64,000 nt of DNA from Cellulomonas fimi (lineage in GTDB: Bacteria > Actinomycetota > Actinomycetes > Actinomycetales > Cellulomonadaceae): the NCBI RefSeq assembly GCF_028527925.1, contig NZ_JAPESW010000008.1, positions 62,001 to 126,000 of the forward strand. The letters run 5' to 3'. Positions 36,041 through 45,091 of the stretch are shown here, in pieces. The notes under the pieces are model-generated. The model had not been told where the DNA came from, ran no database searches, and was given only the letters and a program-made list of their open reading frames with translations. Position 1 is the first letter of the stretch. Each line of letters starts with the position of its first letter. The translations under genes were made by a program, and so were the position numbers.

Positions 36041-37816
36041 TCACGCGGTCGCGCGGACCCACACGGTCGTGTCCGACGGGACGAGCACGGCGCCGTCGGC
36101 GTCCGTCGCGGTCGCGCCCGACTCGATCAGCACCTCGGTGCCCGCCGGCAGCACGACCGGCTCGGCGCCGAGGTTCGCGACGACGAGCACCTCGCGGTTG
36201 ACGAACGCGATCACGTCGTCGCCGAGGTCCGGCGCCCAGGCGAGCCCGCCCGAGCCGAGCTGCTCGGCACGGCGCGTCGCGAGGGCGGTGCGGTAGGTCT
36301 CGTAGGTCGAGCCGGCGACACCGCGCTGCGCGTCGAGCGCGTACGCCGCCCACGACGCCGGCTGGGGCAGCCAGGTCACGCCCGTCGGGGAGAAGCCGAA
36401 GCCCTCCTCGGCGGCCGCCCAGGGCAGCGGGACGCGGCAGCCGTCACGCCCGCGCTCCGCACCACCCGTGCGGAAGAACGCGGGGTCCTGGCGCAGGTCG
36501 TCGTCGAGCGCGGTGTGGTCGGGCAGGCCGAGCTCCTCGCCCTGGTACAGGTAGGCCGAGCCCGGCAGGCCGAGCATGAGCAGCGTCGCGGCGCGCGCGC
36601 GGCGCAGGCCGAGCGCCTCGTCGGGCTGCTCGTCGCCGATGCCGATGCCGTTGGGCCGCGAGCCGGGCACGGACAGGCCCAGGCGCGATGCGTGCCGGAC
36701 GACGTCGTGGTTCGACAGCACCCAGGTGGTCGGCGCGCCGACGCCGTCGGCCGTCACGTAGGACGCCTCGATGACGTCGCGCAGCTGCGCCGCGTCCCAC
36801 GGCGTCGCGAGGAACGCGAAGTTGAACGCCTGCTGCATCTCGTCCGGGCGGACGTACAGCGCGAGGCGCGACAACGGCTCGACCCACGCCTCCGCGACGA
36901 GAGCGCGGTCGCCGGTGTACTCGGCGAGCACGCGGTTCCACGCCCGGTAGATCTCGTGCACGCCGTCCTGGTCGAACATCGGGCCGCGGTTGCCCGAGCC
37001 GGTGACCTCGTCGGCGCGCGACGGGTCGTCCGCGTCGGCCGGCACGGCCTCGTGGCCGTCGACCTCGTCGACGCCCTCGATCATCGAGACGTGGCCGTCC
37101 CAGTCGGGCAGGCCCTGCTCCTTGACCATGCCGTGCGCGACGTCGATGCGGAAGCCGTCGACGCCCCGGTCGAGCCAGAAGCGCAGGACGTCCTCGAACT
37201 CGGCGCGGACCTCGGGGTGGTCCCAGTTGAGGTCGGGCTGCCGCGAGTCGAACAGGTGCAGGTACCACTGGCCGGGCGTGCCGTCGGGGTTGGTCGTGCG
37301 CGTCCACGCCGGGCCGCCGAAGATCGACTGCCAGTTGTTCGGCGGCTCCTCGCCGTGCTCGCCGCGGCCCTCGCGGAACAGGTAGCGCTCGCGCGCGGCG
37401 GACCCGGGGCCGGCGGCCATGGCCTCGACGAACCACGCGTGCTCGTCGGACGTGTGGTTGGGGACGAGGTCGACGATGACGCGCATGCCGAGGCCGTGCG
37501 CGCGGGCGAGCAGCGCGTCGAAGTCGTCGAGCGTGCCGAACAGCGGGTCGACGTCGCGGTAGTCGGCGACGTCGTAGCCGGCGTCGGCCTGCGGCGAGCG
37601 GTAGAACGGCGACAGCCAGACCGCGTCCACGCCGAGCTCGGCGAGGTGCGGGAGGCGCGACGTGATGCCGGGCAGGTCGCCGACGCCGTCGCCCGACGCG
37701 TCGGCGAACGACCGCGGGTAGACCTGGTAGATCACCGCGGTGCGCCACCACTCGGCGTCGGGGGAACCGGGGGCGTGCACGAGGGTGTGCAGGGGCCGGG
37801 AGTCGAGCGTCGTCAT
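36041..37816 (-). CDS. GH13 alpha-glucosidase (oligo-1,6/alpha-1,4-glucosidase type)
   Basis: 591 residues from ATG 37816, with AGAGG about ten bases upstream. The barrel opens with WWRTAVIYQVYPRSFAD, typical of GH13 subfamilies 23/30. Catalytic residues are Asp225 (GFRIDVAHG), Glu309 (VAEAWVEP) and Asp371 (SNHDVV). No signal peptide, so it acts inside the cell on imported maltodextrins. It lies downstream of lacI on the same strand (145-base gap), beside the maltose importer genes. Specificity for alpha-1,4 versus alpha-1,6 links cannot be settled from sequence. Confidence 0.93.
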   Translation of the reverse strand: MTTLDSRPLHTLVHAPGSPDAEWWRTAVIYQVYPRSFADASGDGVGDLPGITSRLPHLAELGVDAVWLSPFYRSPQADAGYDVADYRDVDPLFGTLDDFDALLARAHGLGMRVIVDLVPNHTSDEHAWFVEAMAAGPGSAARERYLFREGRGEHGEEPPNNWQSIFGGPAWTRTTNPDGTPGQWYLHLFDSRQPDLNWDHPEVRAEFEDVLRFWLDRGVDGFRIDVAHGMVKEQGLPDWDGHVSMIEGVDEVDGHEAVPADADDPSRADEVTGSGNRGPMFDQDGVHEIYRAWNRVLAEYTGDRALVAEAWVEPLSRLALYVRPDEMQQAFNFAFLATPWDAAQLRDVIEASYVTADGVGAPTTWVLSNHDVVRHASRLGLSVPGSRPNGIGIGDEQPDEALGLRRARAATLLMLGLPGSAYLYQGEELGLPDHTALDDDLRQDPAFFRTGGAERGRDGCRVPLPWAAAEEGFGFSPTGVTWLPQPASWAAYALDAQRGVAGSTYETYRTALATRRAEQLGSGGLAWAPDLGDDVIAFVNREVLVVANLGAEPVVLPAGTEVLIESGATATDADGAVLVPSDTTVWVRATA

Positions 37817-37961
37817 GCAGGCATGCCTCTTTCGGGTGCTTCTGGGGAGGGGAGGCGTCGTCGCCGGAGGAGCGGTGCGTGGGTCGGCCGGGCGGGCCGG
37901 GCGAAGGCTCCGGGTCGGACCAGGGTAGGCAGTGGCTGCCGGGGTCCGGCAAGCCTGCCGG

Positions 37962-39068
37962 TCAGGCGGGTGCCGGACCGTCCGCCGTGGTGCCGTTCGC
38001 GGTGGTGCCGTGGGCCGGCGCGCCGTTCGCGACCGCGTGGGCAGGGGCCGCACCGGTCGAGCCGCGGACGATGAGCTCGGGGTGGAACTTGAGCTCGGTG
38101 CGCGACGCGGGCGTCCCGTTGATCTCCGCGACGAGCGCCGACACCGCGGCGTGACCCATCGCCTGGACCGGCTGGCGCACGGTCGTCAGCGGCGGGTCGG
38201 TGAACGCGATGAGCGGCGAGTCGTCGAACCCGACGACCGACACGTCGCCCGGGACCGACAGCCCGCGCGACCGGGCCGCGCGGATCGCGCCCAGCGCCAT
38301 GAGGTCGGAGCCGCAGATGATCGCGGTGTGCCCGGAGTCGATGAGGTCGAGGGCGGCCGCCTGGCCGCCCTCGACGGTGAACAGCGTGGACACGACGTGC
38401 CCGGTGGGGTCGTCGACGCCGAGGTGCCGCTGCAGGTTGACCGCGAACTCCTCGCGCTTGCGGCGTGCCGGCACGAAGCGGTCGGGGCCGATCGCGAGGC
38501 CGATGCTGCGGTGGCCGAGCGACGTGAGGTGGCGGAACGCGAGGTCGAGCGCGGCGGCGTCGTCGGTCGACACGGTCGGCGCGTCGACGCCCTCGGCCCA
38601 GCCGTTGACGAGGACCACGGGCAGCCCGCGGCTGCGCAGCCGGTGGTACCGCTCCTTGCTCGCGGTGGTGTCGGCGTGCAGTCCGGAGACGAACACGATG
38701 CCGTCGACGCCGTGCTCGAGGAGCATCTCGACGTACTGGTCCTCGGTCGTGCCCCCGGGGGACTGCGTGCACAGCACCGCGGTGTACCCGCGCTCGGTGA
38801 GCATCGTCTCGATGACCTGCGCGAACGCGGGGAACACGGGGTTCGAGAGCTCGGGGACGACGAGGCCGACGAGGCCGGCCGACCGGGTGCGCAGCTTCTC
38901 GGGGCGCTCGTAGCCGAGCACGTCGAGGGCCGCCAGCACGGCCTGCCGTGCCTGGGCCGACACGCCGTGCTTGCCGTTGAGTACCCGTGACACGGTCGCC
39001 GTGCTGACGCCGGCCTGCTCGGCCAGGTCCGTCAGACGGGTGCGCACGGGTGGCAGCGTAAGGGACAC
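37962..39068 (-). CDS. LacI-family transcriptional repressor of the maltose locus
   Basis: 368 residues. The N-terminal helix-turn-helix is TDLAEQAGVSTATVSRVLNG, followed by the hinge and a periplasmic-binding-protein-type sugar domain ending near residue 335. A low-complexity tail (about 340-368, Ala/Gly/Thr repeats such as ANGTTADGPAPA) is extra. GTG 39068 has GAGGAGG six bases upstream. It is transcribed divergently from malE, with its promoter overlapping the malE promoter, so it very likely represses both itself and the transporter operon until maltose-type sugar is present. Confidence 0.93.
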   Translation of the reverse strand: MSLTLPPVRTRLTDLAEQAGVSTATVSRVLNGKHGVSAQARQAVLAALDVLGYERPEKLRTRSAGLVGLVVPELSNPVFPAFAQVIETMLTERGYTAVLCTQSPGGTTEDQYVEMLLEHGVDGIVFVSGLHADTTASKERYHRLRSRGLPVVLVNGWAEGVDAPTVSTDDAAALDLAFRHLTSLGHRSIGLAIGPDRFVPARRKREEFAVNLQRHLGVDDPTGHVVSTLFTVEGGQAAALDLIDSGHTAIICGSDLMALGAIRAARSRGLSVPGDVSVVGFDDSPLIAFTDPPLTTVRQPVQAMGHAAVSALVAEINGTPASRTELKFHPELIVRGSTGAAPAHAVANGAPAHGTTANGTTADGPAPA

Positions 39069-39125
39069 GGGACCTCCTCGTCCTGGGCTGTTCGTGGTCG
39101 AGGCGAGCCCGTTCGTGACGCCGCT

Positions 39126-39187
39126 GCAACCGTTGCCTGAAAGTTACCGTAACGACTTGCAACGCGCGGTGCAACGACGTAACTTTC
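39126..39187. promoter_or_regulatory. Overlapping divergent promoters and operators of lacI and malE
   Basis: malE: -35 TTGCAA (39157-39162), 17-base spacer, -10 TAACTT (39180-39185). lacI (minus): -35 TTGCAC (39174-39169), 17-base spacer, -10 TACGGT (39151-39146). The two -35 boxes are the arms of one perfect dyad TTGCA-N8-TGCAA centred at 39165.5. Further dyads are GCAACCGTTGC (39126-39136), GTTACCGTAAC (39143-39153) and GAAAGTTAC/GTAACTTTC (39139-39147 and 39179-39187). These are probable LacI-family binding sites. Confidence 0.7.
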
Positions 39188-39260
39188 CGTCGCACCAGGC
39201 CAGCGTCGGTGGGAGCACCGCCGGAGCGGGCACTCCCTCTGCACCCCTTGGAGAGACACG

Positions 39261-40505
39261 ATGCGACGGAGCATCCCTGTCGTCGCAGCGACCCTCGGCC
39301 TCGCGCTGACGCTCGCTGCGTGCTCGGGCTCGTCCGGCGAGACGACGGACGACGCGTCCGAGTCGTCCGCGGCGAACGCCGGCACCCTGACCGTCTGGGT
39401 GGACGACACCCGGTCCGGCCCGGTGAAGGAGGTGGCGACCGCCTTCGAGGAGGAGAAGGGCGTCACCGTCAAGCTCGTCCAGAAGGACTTCGGCGACATC
39501 CGCGACGACTTCATCTCGCAGGCGCCGACCGGCCAGGGCCCCGACGTGATCGTCGGCGCACACGACTGGCTCGGCAAGCTCGTCCAGAACGGCGTCGTCG
39601 CCCCGATCGAGCTCGGCGACAAGGCGGAGGACTTCCTCCCCGTCTCCACGCAGGCCATGAGCTACGAGGGCACCCTGTACGGCCTGCCGTACTCCGTCGA
39701 GAACATCGCGCTCGTCAAGAACAAGGACCTCGTCCCCGACGCCACGCCCACCACGTTCGACGAGCTCGTCGCGCAGGCCAAGGCGACCGGCACGCAGTAC
39801 TCGGTCCTCATCCAGCAGGACGAGAAGACCGGCGACCCGTACCACATGTACCCGCTGCAGACGTCGTTCGGCGCCCCCGTCTTCGGCACCGACGCCGACG
39901 GCGCGTACGACGCGGCGCAGCTCGCGATGGACTCCGACGGCGGCCGCGCGTTCGCCGCGTACGTCGCCAAGCTCGGCGCCGAGGGCGTCCTCAACACGTC
40001 GCTCTCGGGTGACGTCGCCAAGGAGGCGTTCATCAACGGCCAGGCGCCGTACATGATCACCGGCCCGTGGAACGTCGGCGACTTCGTCAGCGCCGGCATC
40101 AACGTCGGCATCGAGAAGGTGCCGTCCGCGGGTGGCCAGCCGTCGCAGCCGTTCGTCGGCGTGCAGGGCTTCTTCATCTCCGCGAAGTCGAAGAACGCGC
40201 TCCTCGCGAACGAGTTCGTCGTCAACTACCTCGGCACCAAGGACGTCCAGCTCGCCATGTACGAGGCGGGCGGCCGCGCCCCGGCGCTGCAGTCGGCGCT
40301 CGACGAGATCGGCGACGACGCGATCGTCGGCGGCTTCGCCGAGGTCGGCAAGGACGGCGTCCCGATGCCGTCGATCCCCGCCATGGACACCGTCTGGGCC
40401 GACTGGGGCGCCACCGAGGTCGCGCTCGTCAACCAGCAGGGCGACCCGGCCGCGCTGTGGGACCAGATGACCGCCTCGATCTCCGGCAAGATCGCCGCGA
40501 GCTGA
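39261..40505 (+). CDS. malE: Maltose/maltodextrin-binding lipoprotein
   Basis: 414 residues. The signal peptide ends in LAAC (Cys21), so the protein is lipid-anchored outside the membrane. The mature part has the maltose-binding fold with LTVWVDDTRSGPVKEVATAF, GPDVIVGAHDWLGKLVQNG and the C-terminal ISGKIAA segment similar to E. coli MalE. ATG 39261 has TTGGAGAG ten bases upstream, after a 5' leader of about 69 bases. A strong hairpin follows the stop codon. Confidence 0.95.
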   Translation: MRRSIPVVAATLGLALTLAACSGSSGETTDDASESSAANAGTLTVWVDDTRSGPVKEVATAFEEEKGVTVKLVQKDFGDIRDDFISQAPTGQGPDVIVGAHDWLGKLVQNGVVAPIELGDKAEDFLPVSTQAMSYEGTLYGLPYSVENIALVKNKDLVPDATPTTFDELVAQAKATGTQYSVLIQQDEKTGDPYHMYPLQTSFGAPVFGTDADGAYDAAQLAMDSDGGRAFAAYVAKLGAEGVLNTSLSGDVAKEAFINGQAPYMITGPWNVGDFVSAGINVGIEKVPSAGGQPSQPFVGVQGFFISAKSKNALLANEFVVNYLGTKDVQLAMYEAGGRAPALQSALDEIGDDAIVGGFAEVGKDGVPMPSIPAMDTVWADWGATEVALVNQQGDPAALWDQMTASISGKIAAS

Positions 40506-40511
40506 GCACCC

Positions 40512-40549
40512 GTCCGGCGACCCGGCCCGCCCCGGCCGGGTCGCCGGAC
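40512..40549 (+). terminator. Hairpin after malE (attenuating terminator or mRNA-stabilising)
   Basis: A perfect 16-base-pair stem joins GTCCGGCGACCCGGCC (40512-40527) to 40534-40549 with a six-base loop, starting six bases after the malE stop. It could raise the binding protein over the permeases by partial termination or by protecting the malE 3' end. Confidence 0.8.
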
Positions 40550-40690
40550 CGCGCGCACCGCGCGCACCCCCTGGCGCCGCCGCGTCCGCGCGCCGCCCTC
40601 GCGCCGCGCGCACCGCGCGCGCCACCCCGTGCGCCTCGCGCACCGAGCAGCCCTCGCGCGCCGCGCGCGCCGATCACCGCCGATCTCCGG
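40550..40690 (+). repeat. GC-only low-complexity tract with CGCGCACCG-type repeats
   Basis: Between the malE hairpin and malF, short units such as GCGCACCGCGCGC recur irregularly (about 40552, 40607 and related forms to 40670). No open frame with coding character is present. It looks like slippage-prone low-complexity DNA. Confidence 0.55.
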
Positions 40691-40698
40691 AGCACCCC

Positions 40699-42324
40699 AT
40701 GACGGACACGTCGACCCGCCCTGACCGCACGGACGCGCCCGCGCCGCCACCACCGCCCGGCTCGCCCCGCCCCACGGGCAGCTGGTGGAGCCGGCAGGAC
40801 CTGACCCGCGGCTTCTGGGTCAAGACGGTGCTCGTGGCGCTGGTCGACGCGCTCGGCGTCTACGGGATCCTCGCGGCCGGTGCCCTCGGCCAGTGGGGGA
40901 TCGTCGCGTTCCTCGTCGTCGCGCTCGTCGTGGTGAACGTCGTCTACTTCTCCAAGCGCATGCTCCCGGCCAAGTACCTCGTGCCCGGGCTGATCTTCCT
41001 GCTCGTGTACCAGGTGTTCGTCGTCCTCTACACCGGCTTCACGGCCTTCACGAACTACGGCGACGGCCACAACTCGACGCAGGCCGACGCGGTCGAGGCG
41101 ATCCTCGTGCAGAACGAGGTGCGCCTCCCGGACTCGCCGACGTACCCGCTGACCGTCGTCGTGAACGGCGACGAGCTCGGCTTCGCGGTCGTCGACGGCG
41201 AGGGCGACGCGGAGCTCGGCACCGCCGAGGAGCCGCTGGAACCCGTCGACGCGACGCTCGAGAACGGGCGTGTCGCGTCGGTCGACGGCTGGGAGACGCT
41301 GCAGTTCGCCCAGGTGCTCGAGCGCCAGGACGAGATCTTCGCGCTGCGTGTCCCGATCTCCGACGACCCGAACGACGGCAGCGTCCGCACGCCCGACGGC
41401 TCGACCGGCTACGTCTACGTCTCGACGATGGAGTGGGACGAGGCCGCCGGCACGATCACCAACACGACGACCGGCCAGGTCTACACCGCCGACGAGGAGC
41501 AGGGCGCGTTCGTCGCCTCGGACGGCTCGCAGCTCGGCACCGGGTGGAAGGTCTTCGTCGGGTTCGACAACTTCACGCGCGTCTTCACCGACTCCACGCT
41601 CGCCGGGCCGTTCGTCGGCGTGCTGCTCTGGACGTTCGCGTTCGCGATCCTGTCCGTCGTCCTGACGTTCGGGCTCGGGCTGTTCATGGCGATCGTGCTC
41701 AACCACCCGAAGGTGCGCGGCCGCAAGATCTACCGGTCGCTGCTGATCGTGCCCTACGCCTTCCCGGCGTTCCTCACCGCGCTCGTGTGGCAGGGCATGC
41801 TCAACCGCGACTTCGGCTTCGTGAACGCGACGCTGCTGGGCGGCGCGAGCATCCCCTGGCTCACCGACCCGTGGCTCGCGAAGATCTCGGTCCTCGTGGT
41901 GAACCTGTGGCTCGGCTTCCCGTACATGTTCCTCATCTGCACGGGCGCGCTGCAGTCGATCCCGAACGAGATCTACGAGGCCGGGAAGATCGACGGCGCC
42001 AAGCCGCTGCGCCTGTTCCGCTCGCTCACGATGCCGCTGCTGCTCGTCTCGACCGCGCCGCTGCTCATCTCGTCGTTCGCGTTCAACTTCAACAACTTCA
42101 ACGTCGTCTACCTGCTCACCGAGGGTGGGCCCGACGACCTGTCGGCACCGGTCGACGTCGGTGCGACCGACATCCTCATCACGTTCGTCTACCGGCTCGC
42201 GTTCGGCGGCGTGAACCGCCAGTACGGCCTCGCGTGCGCGGTGTCGATCCTCATCTTCCTCATCGTCGCCTCGATCTCGGCGGCCACCTTCAGCAAGACC
42301 CGCGCCCTGGAGGACCTGCACTGA
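40699..42324 (+). CDS. malF: Maltose ABC transporter permease MalF
   Basis: 541 residues. After three N-terminal membrane helices comes an extracellular domain of about 165 residues (about 117-285) in the position of the P2 domain of E. coli MalF, which contacts the binding protein. The core permease follows, with the EAAxxDGA-type coupling loop IYEAGKIDGAKPLRLF near residue 430. ATG 40699 has CCGGAG eight bases upstream. The stop overlaps the malG start as TGATG. Confidence 0.95.
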   Translation: MTDTSTRPDRTDAPAPPPPPGSPRPTGSWWSRQDLTRGFWVKTVLVALVDALGVYGILAAGALGQWGIVAFLVVALVVVNVVYFSKRMLPAKYLVPGLIFLLVYQVFVVLYTGFTAFTNYGDGHNSTQADAVEAILVQNEVRLPDSPTYPLTVVVNGDELGFAVVDGEGDAELGTAEEPLEPVDATLENGRVASVDGWETLQFAQVLERQDEIFALRVPISDDPNDGSVRTPDGSTGYVYVSTMEWDEAAGTITNTTTGQVYTADEEQGAFVASDGSQLGTGWKVFVGFDNFTRVFTDSTLAGPFVGVLLWTFAFAILSVVLTFGLGLFMAIVLNHPKVRGRKIYRSLLIVPYAFPAFLTALVWQGMLNRDFGFVNATLLGGASIPWLTDPWLAKISVLVVNLWLGFPYMFLICTGALQSIPNEIYEAGKIDGAKPLRLFRSLTMPLLLVSTAPLLISSFAFNFNNFNVVYLLTEGGPDDLSAPVDVGATDILITFVYRLAFGGVNRQYGLACAVSILIFLIVASISAATFSKTRALEDLH

Positions 42325-43250
42325 TGGCTGCCACCACGCTCCCCGCCGGCACCACCGAGGCCGGCCTGCGCCCCGACAGCAACGAGACGACCCCGCGCGG
42401 CGCGCGCTGGTGGCGCGAGCTCGGCTGGCGCCACGTCGTCACCTGGGCCGTGCTCGTCTTCTGCTTCATCCCGATCCTGTACGTGCTGTCGTCGTCGCTG
42501 AACCCGACGGGCTCGCTGACCGGGTCGAACAAGCTCTTCTCGAGCATCTCGTTCCAGAACTACGTCGAGCTGCTGACCGACCCGGTGCACCCGTACGTGC
42601 GCTGGTTCGCGAACACGATCGTCATCGCGACGACCACGTCGATCGGCACGGTCCTGCTGGGCGCCGCCGCCGCGTACGCGTTCTCGCGGTTCCGGTTCCG
42701 CGGCCGCCGCGGCGGGCTGCTGTCGCTGCTCCTGCTGCAGATGTTCCCCCAGGTGCTCGCGTACGTCGCGATCTTCCTGCTGCTCGTGACGCTGCGCGAG
42801 GTCTTCCCGGCGATCGGCCTCGGCTCGCCGCTCGGCCTGATCCTCGTGTACCTGGGCGGCGCGCTCGGCGTGAACACCTACCTCATGTACGGGTTCTTCA
42901 ACACCGTCCCGAAGGAGCTCGACGAGGCCGCCAAGATCGACGGCGCGAGCCACGCGCAGATCTTCTTCTCGATCATCCTGCGCCTCGTCGCGCCGATCCT
43001 CGCGGTCGTCGGGCTGCTGTCGTTCGTCGGGGTGTTCTCCGACTTCCTCATCGCGTCGATCGTGCTCGTCGACCCCGAGTCGCAGACGCTCGCCGTCGGT
43101 CTCTACCAGTACGTGAGCCAGCGGTTCTCCGAGTACTGGGGCGTGTTCGCGGCCGGCGCCGTGCTCGCTGCGATCCCGGTCGTGCTGCTGTTCCAGTTCC
43201 TCCAGCGCTACATCGTCTCCGGCCTGACCCAGGGCGCGGTGAAGGGATGA
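42324..43250 (+). CDS. malG: Maltose ABC transporter permease MalG
   Basis: 308 residues, six membrane helices. The ATPase-contacting loop is LDEAAKIDGASHAQIFF (about 195-211), and the C-terminus ends SGLTQGAVKG as in MalG proteins. Starts at ATG 42324 overlapping malF and overlaps the next gene as ATGA. No ATP-binding subunit is encoded nearby; such importers often share an MsiK-type ATPase encoded elsewhere, which is inferred here. Confidence 0.95.
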   Translation: MAATTLPAGTTEAGLRPDSNETTPRGARWWRELGWRHVVTWAVLVFCFIPILYVLSSSLNPTGSLTGSNKLFSSISFQNYVELLTDPVHPYVRWFANTIVIATTTSIGTVLLGAAAAYAFSRFRFRGRRGGLLSLLLLQMFPQVLAYVAIFLLLVTLREVFPAIGLGSPLGLILVYLGGALGVNTYLMYGFFNTVPKELDEAAKIDGASHAQIFFSIILRLVAPILAVVGLLSFVGVFSDFLIASIVLVDPESQTLAVGLYQYVSQRFSEYWGVFAAGAVLAAIPVVLLFQFLQRYIVSGLTQGAVKG

Positions 43251-45091
43251 CCGTGCACCACCTGCTCGACCAGCCCCACCACGACGGCTCGGAGCTCTAC
43301 GTCCCGCAGGGCACGCCCGCGCTCGGCGACGTCGTGCCGGTCCGGTTCCGCGTGCCGGCGTCCGCGACCGAGCGTGCGCTGTGGGTGCGGACCGTCCGGG
43401 ACGCCGAGCCGCGCATGGTGCAGGCCCGGCTGGACCGCGCCGACGCGCACGAGCGCTGGTACGTCGCCGACGTCCCGGTGCACAACCCGGTCACGTCGTA
43501 CCGCGCGCTGCTCGACGAGCCCGGCGGCTACCGCTGGCTCAACGGCCGGGGGCTGTTCTCCCGCGACGTGCCCGACGCGGCCGACTTCCGCCTCACGGTG
43601 CACGAGCCCGCGCCCGCGTGGACGTCGTCGGCGGTCGTCTACCAGATCTTTCCGGACCGCTTCGCACGCTCGGGCGTCGAGCGCACGTTCCCCGACTGGG
43701 CCGAGCCGGCGGGCTGGGACGACGAGCCGATCGGGCGCGGGCCGTCGACTCCCGTGCAGCTCTACGGCGGCGACCTGCTCGGCATCGAGCAGCGGCTCGA
43801 CCACCTGCAGCGGCTCGGCGTCGACACCGTCTACCTCACGCCCGTCTTCCCGTCGCAGTCGAACCACCGGTACGACGCGCGGACGTTCGACCACGTCGAC
43901 CCGCTGCTGGGAGGTGACGAGGCGCTGGTCTCGCTGCGGCGCGCGCTGCACGGGCGCGGCATGAAGCTCGTCGGCGACTTCACGACGAACCACACGGGCG
44001 TCGCGCACGAGTGGTTCGAGCACGCGCTGCGGGACCGGTCGTCGGAGGAGGCCGAGTTCTACTACTGGGACAAGGAGTCCGACCTCGGCTACGTCGCGTG
44101 GCTCGACGTCCCGTCGCTGCCCAAGCTCAACTACGGCTCGTCCGCGCTGGCCCGGCGGATGGTCCAGGGTCCCGGCTCGGTCATCGGCCGCTGGCTCGGT
44201 GAGCCGTTCGCGCTCGACGGGTGGCGCATCGACGTCGCCAACATGACCGGCCGGTACGCCTCCGACGACTTCACGCACCACGTCGCCCGGACCGTGCGCG
44301 CGACCATGACCGAGCTCAACCCCGACGCCGTGCTGGTCAGCGAGCACTTCCACGACGCCGCGGGCGACCTGACCGGCGAGGGCTGGCAGGTCAACATGAA
44401 CTACTCGGCGTTCACGAAGCCGCTGTGGACCTGGCTCGTGGACCCCGCGACGACGCTCGACTTCCTCGGCGTCCCGACGACGATCCCGCGCCGCGGCGGC
44501 GTGTCCGTCGTCGAGACCATGCGCGAGTTCGACGCGACCGTGCCGTGGAAGGTCACCGCGCGGCAGTGGAACATGCTCGGCTCGCACGACACCCCGCGGC
44601 TGCGGACCGTCGTCGGCGACCCGGCGCTCGTCGAGGTCGCCGCCGGGCTGCTGTTCACGTACCCGGGCACGCCCGCGCTGTTCGCGGGCGACGAGGGCGG
44701 GGCGACCGGCACCAACGGCGAGCACGCACGCGTGCCCATGCCGTGGGACCAGATCGAGGCCGGGGGCGGCGACCGCTGGGACACCCGGACGTTCGACGTC
44801 TACCGCTCGCTCATCGCGCTGCGACGCTCGTCGCGTGCGCTGCGCGAGGGCGGCCTGCGCTGGGCCGTCGTGTCGGACGACGCGCTGGCCTACCTGCGGG
44901 AGACGGCCGACGAGCGCGTGCTCGTGGTCGCCGCCCGCGCGCCGTGGAGCGGCGTCGACCTGCCGCGGCACCTCGTCCCGGCCGGGGCCGCCGTCGAGCG
45001 CCTGTACGGCGACGGCACGCTCGACGTCCGGCCCGACGCGCTGCGCGTCGCGGGGGACGGGCCCGGCGTGTCCGTCTGGCGCCTGGCGTGA
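43247..45091 (+). CDS. GH13 neopullulanase/cyclomaltodextrinase-type enzyme
   Basis: 614 residues. An N-terminal Ig-like (CBM34-type) domain (about 1-120) precedes the GH13 barrel. Catalytic residues are Asp329 (WRIDVANM), Glu366 (VSEHFHD) and Asp448 (GSHDT). The N-terminal domain plus absence of a signal peptide fits intracellular maltogenic amylase, cyclomaltodextrinase or neopullulanase, which split imported cyclic and branched dextrins into maltose and glucose. It is coupled to malG by ATGA, and with the minus-strand alpha-glucosidase would complete dextrin breakdown. Confidence 0.92.
   Translation: MTVHHLLDQPHHDGSELYVPQGTPALGDVVPVRFRVPASATERALWVRTVRDAEPRMVQARLDRADAHERWYVADVPVHNPVTSYRALLDEPGGYRWLNGRGLFSRDVPDAADFRLTVHEPAPAWTSSAVVYQIFPDRFARSGVERTFPDWAEPAGWDDEPIGRGPSTPVQLYGGDLLGIEQRLDHLQRLGVDTVYLTPVFPSQSNHRYDARTFDHVDPLLGGDEALVSLRRALHGRGMKLVGDFTTNHTGVAHEWFEHALRDRSSEEAEFYYWDKESDLGYVAWLDVPSLPKLNYGSSALARRMVQGPGSVIGRWLGEPFALDGWRIDVANMTGRYASDDFTHHVARTVRATMTELNPDAVLVSEHFHDAAGDLTGEGWQVNMNYSAFTKPLWTWLVDPATTLDFLGVPTTIPRRGGVSVVETMREFDATVPWKVTARQWNMLGSHDTPRLRTVVGDPALVEVAAGLLFTYPGTPALFAGDEGGATGTNGEHARVPMPWDQIEAGGGDRWDTRTFDVYRSLIALRRSSRALREGGLRWAVVSDDALAYLRETADERVLVVAARAPWSGVDLPRHLVPAGAAVERLYGDGTLDVRPDALRVAGDGPGVSVWRLA

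Noticed and set aside
40550-40690. Repeated CGCGCACCG units considered as a CRISPR or tandem repeat array
   Set aside because: Units are irregular, with no constant spacer length and no unique spacers.
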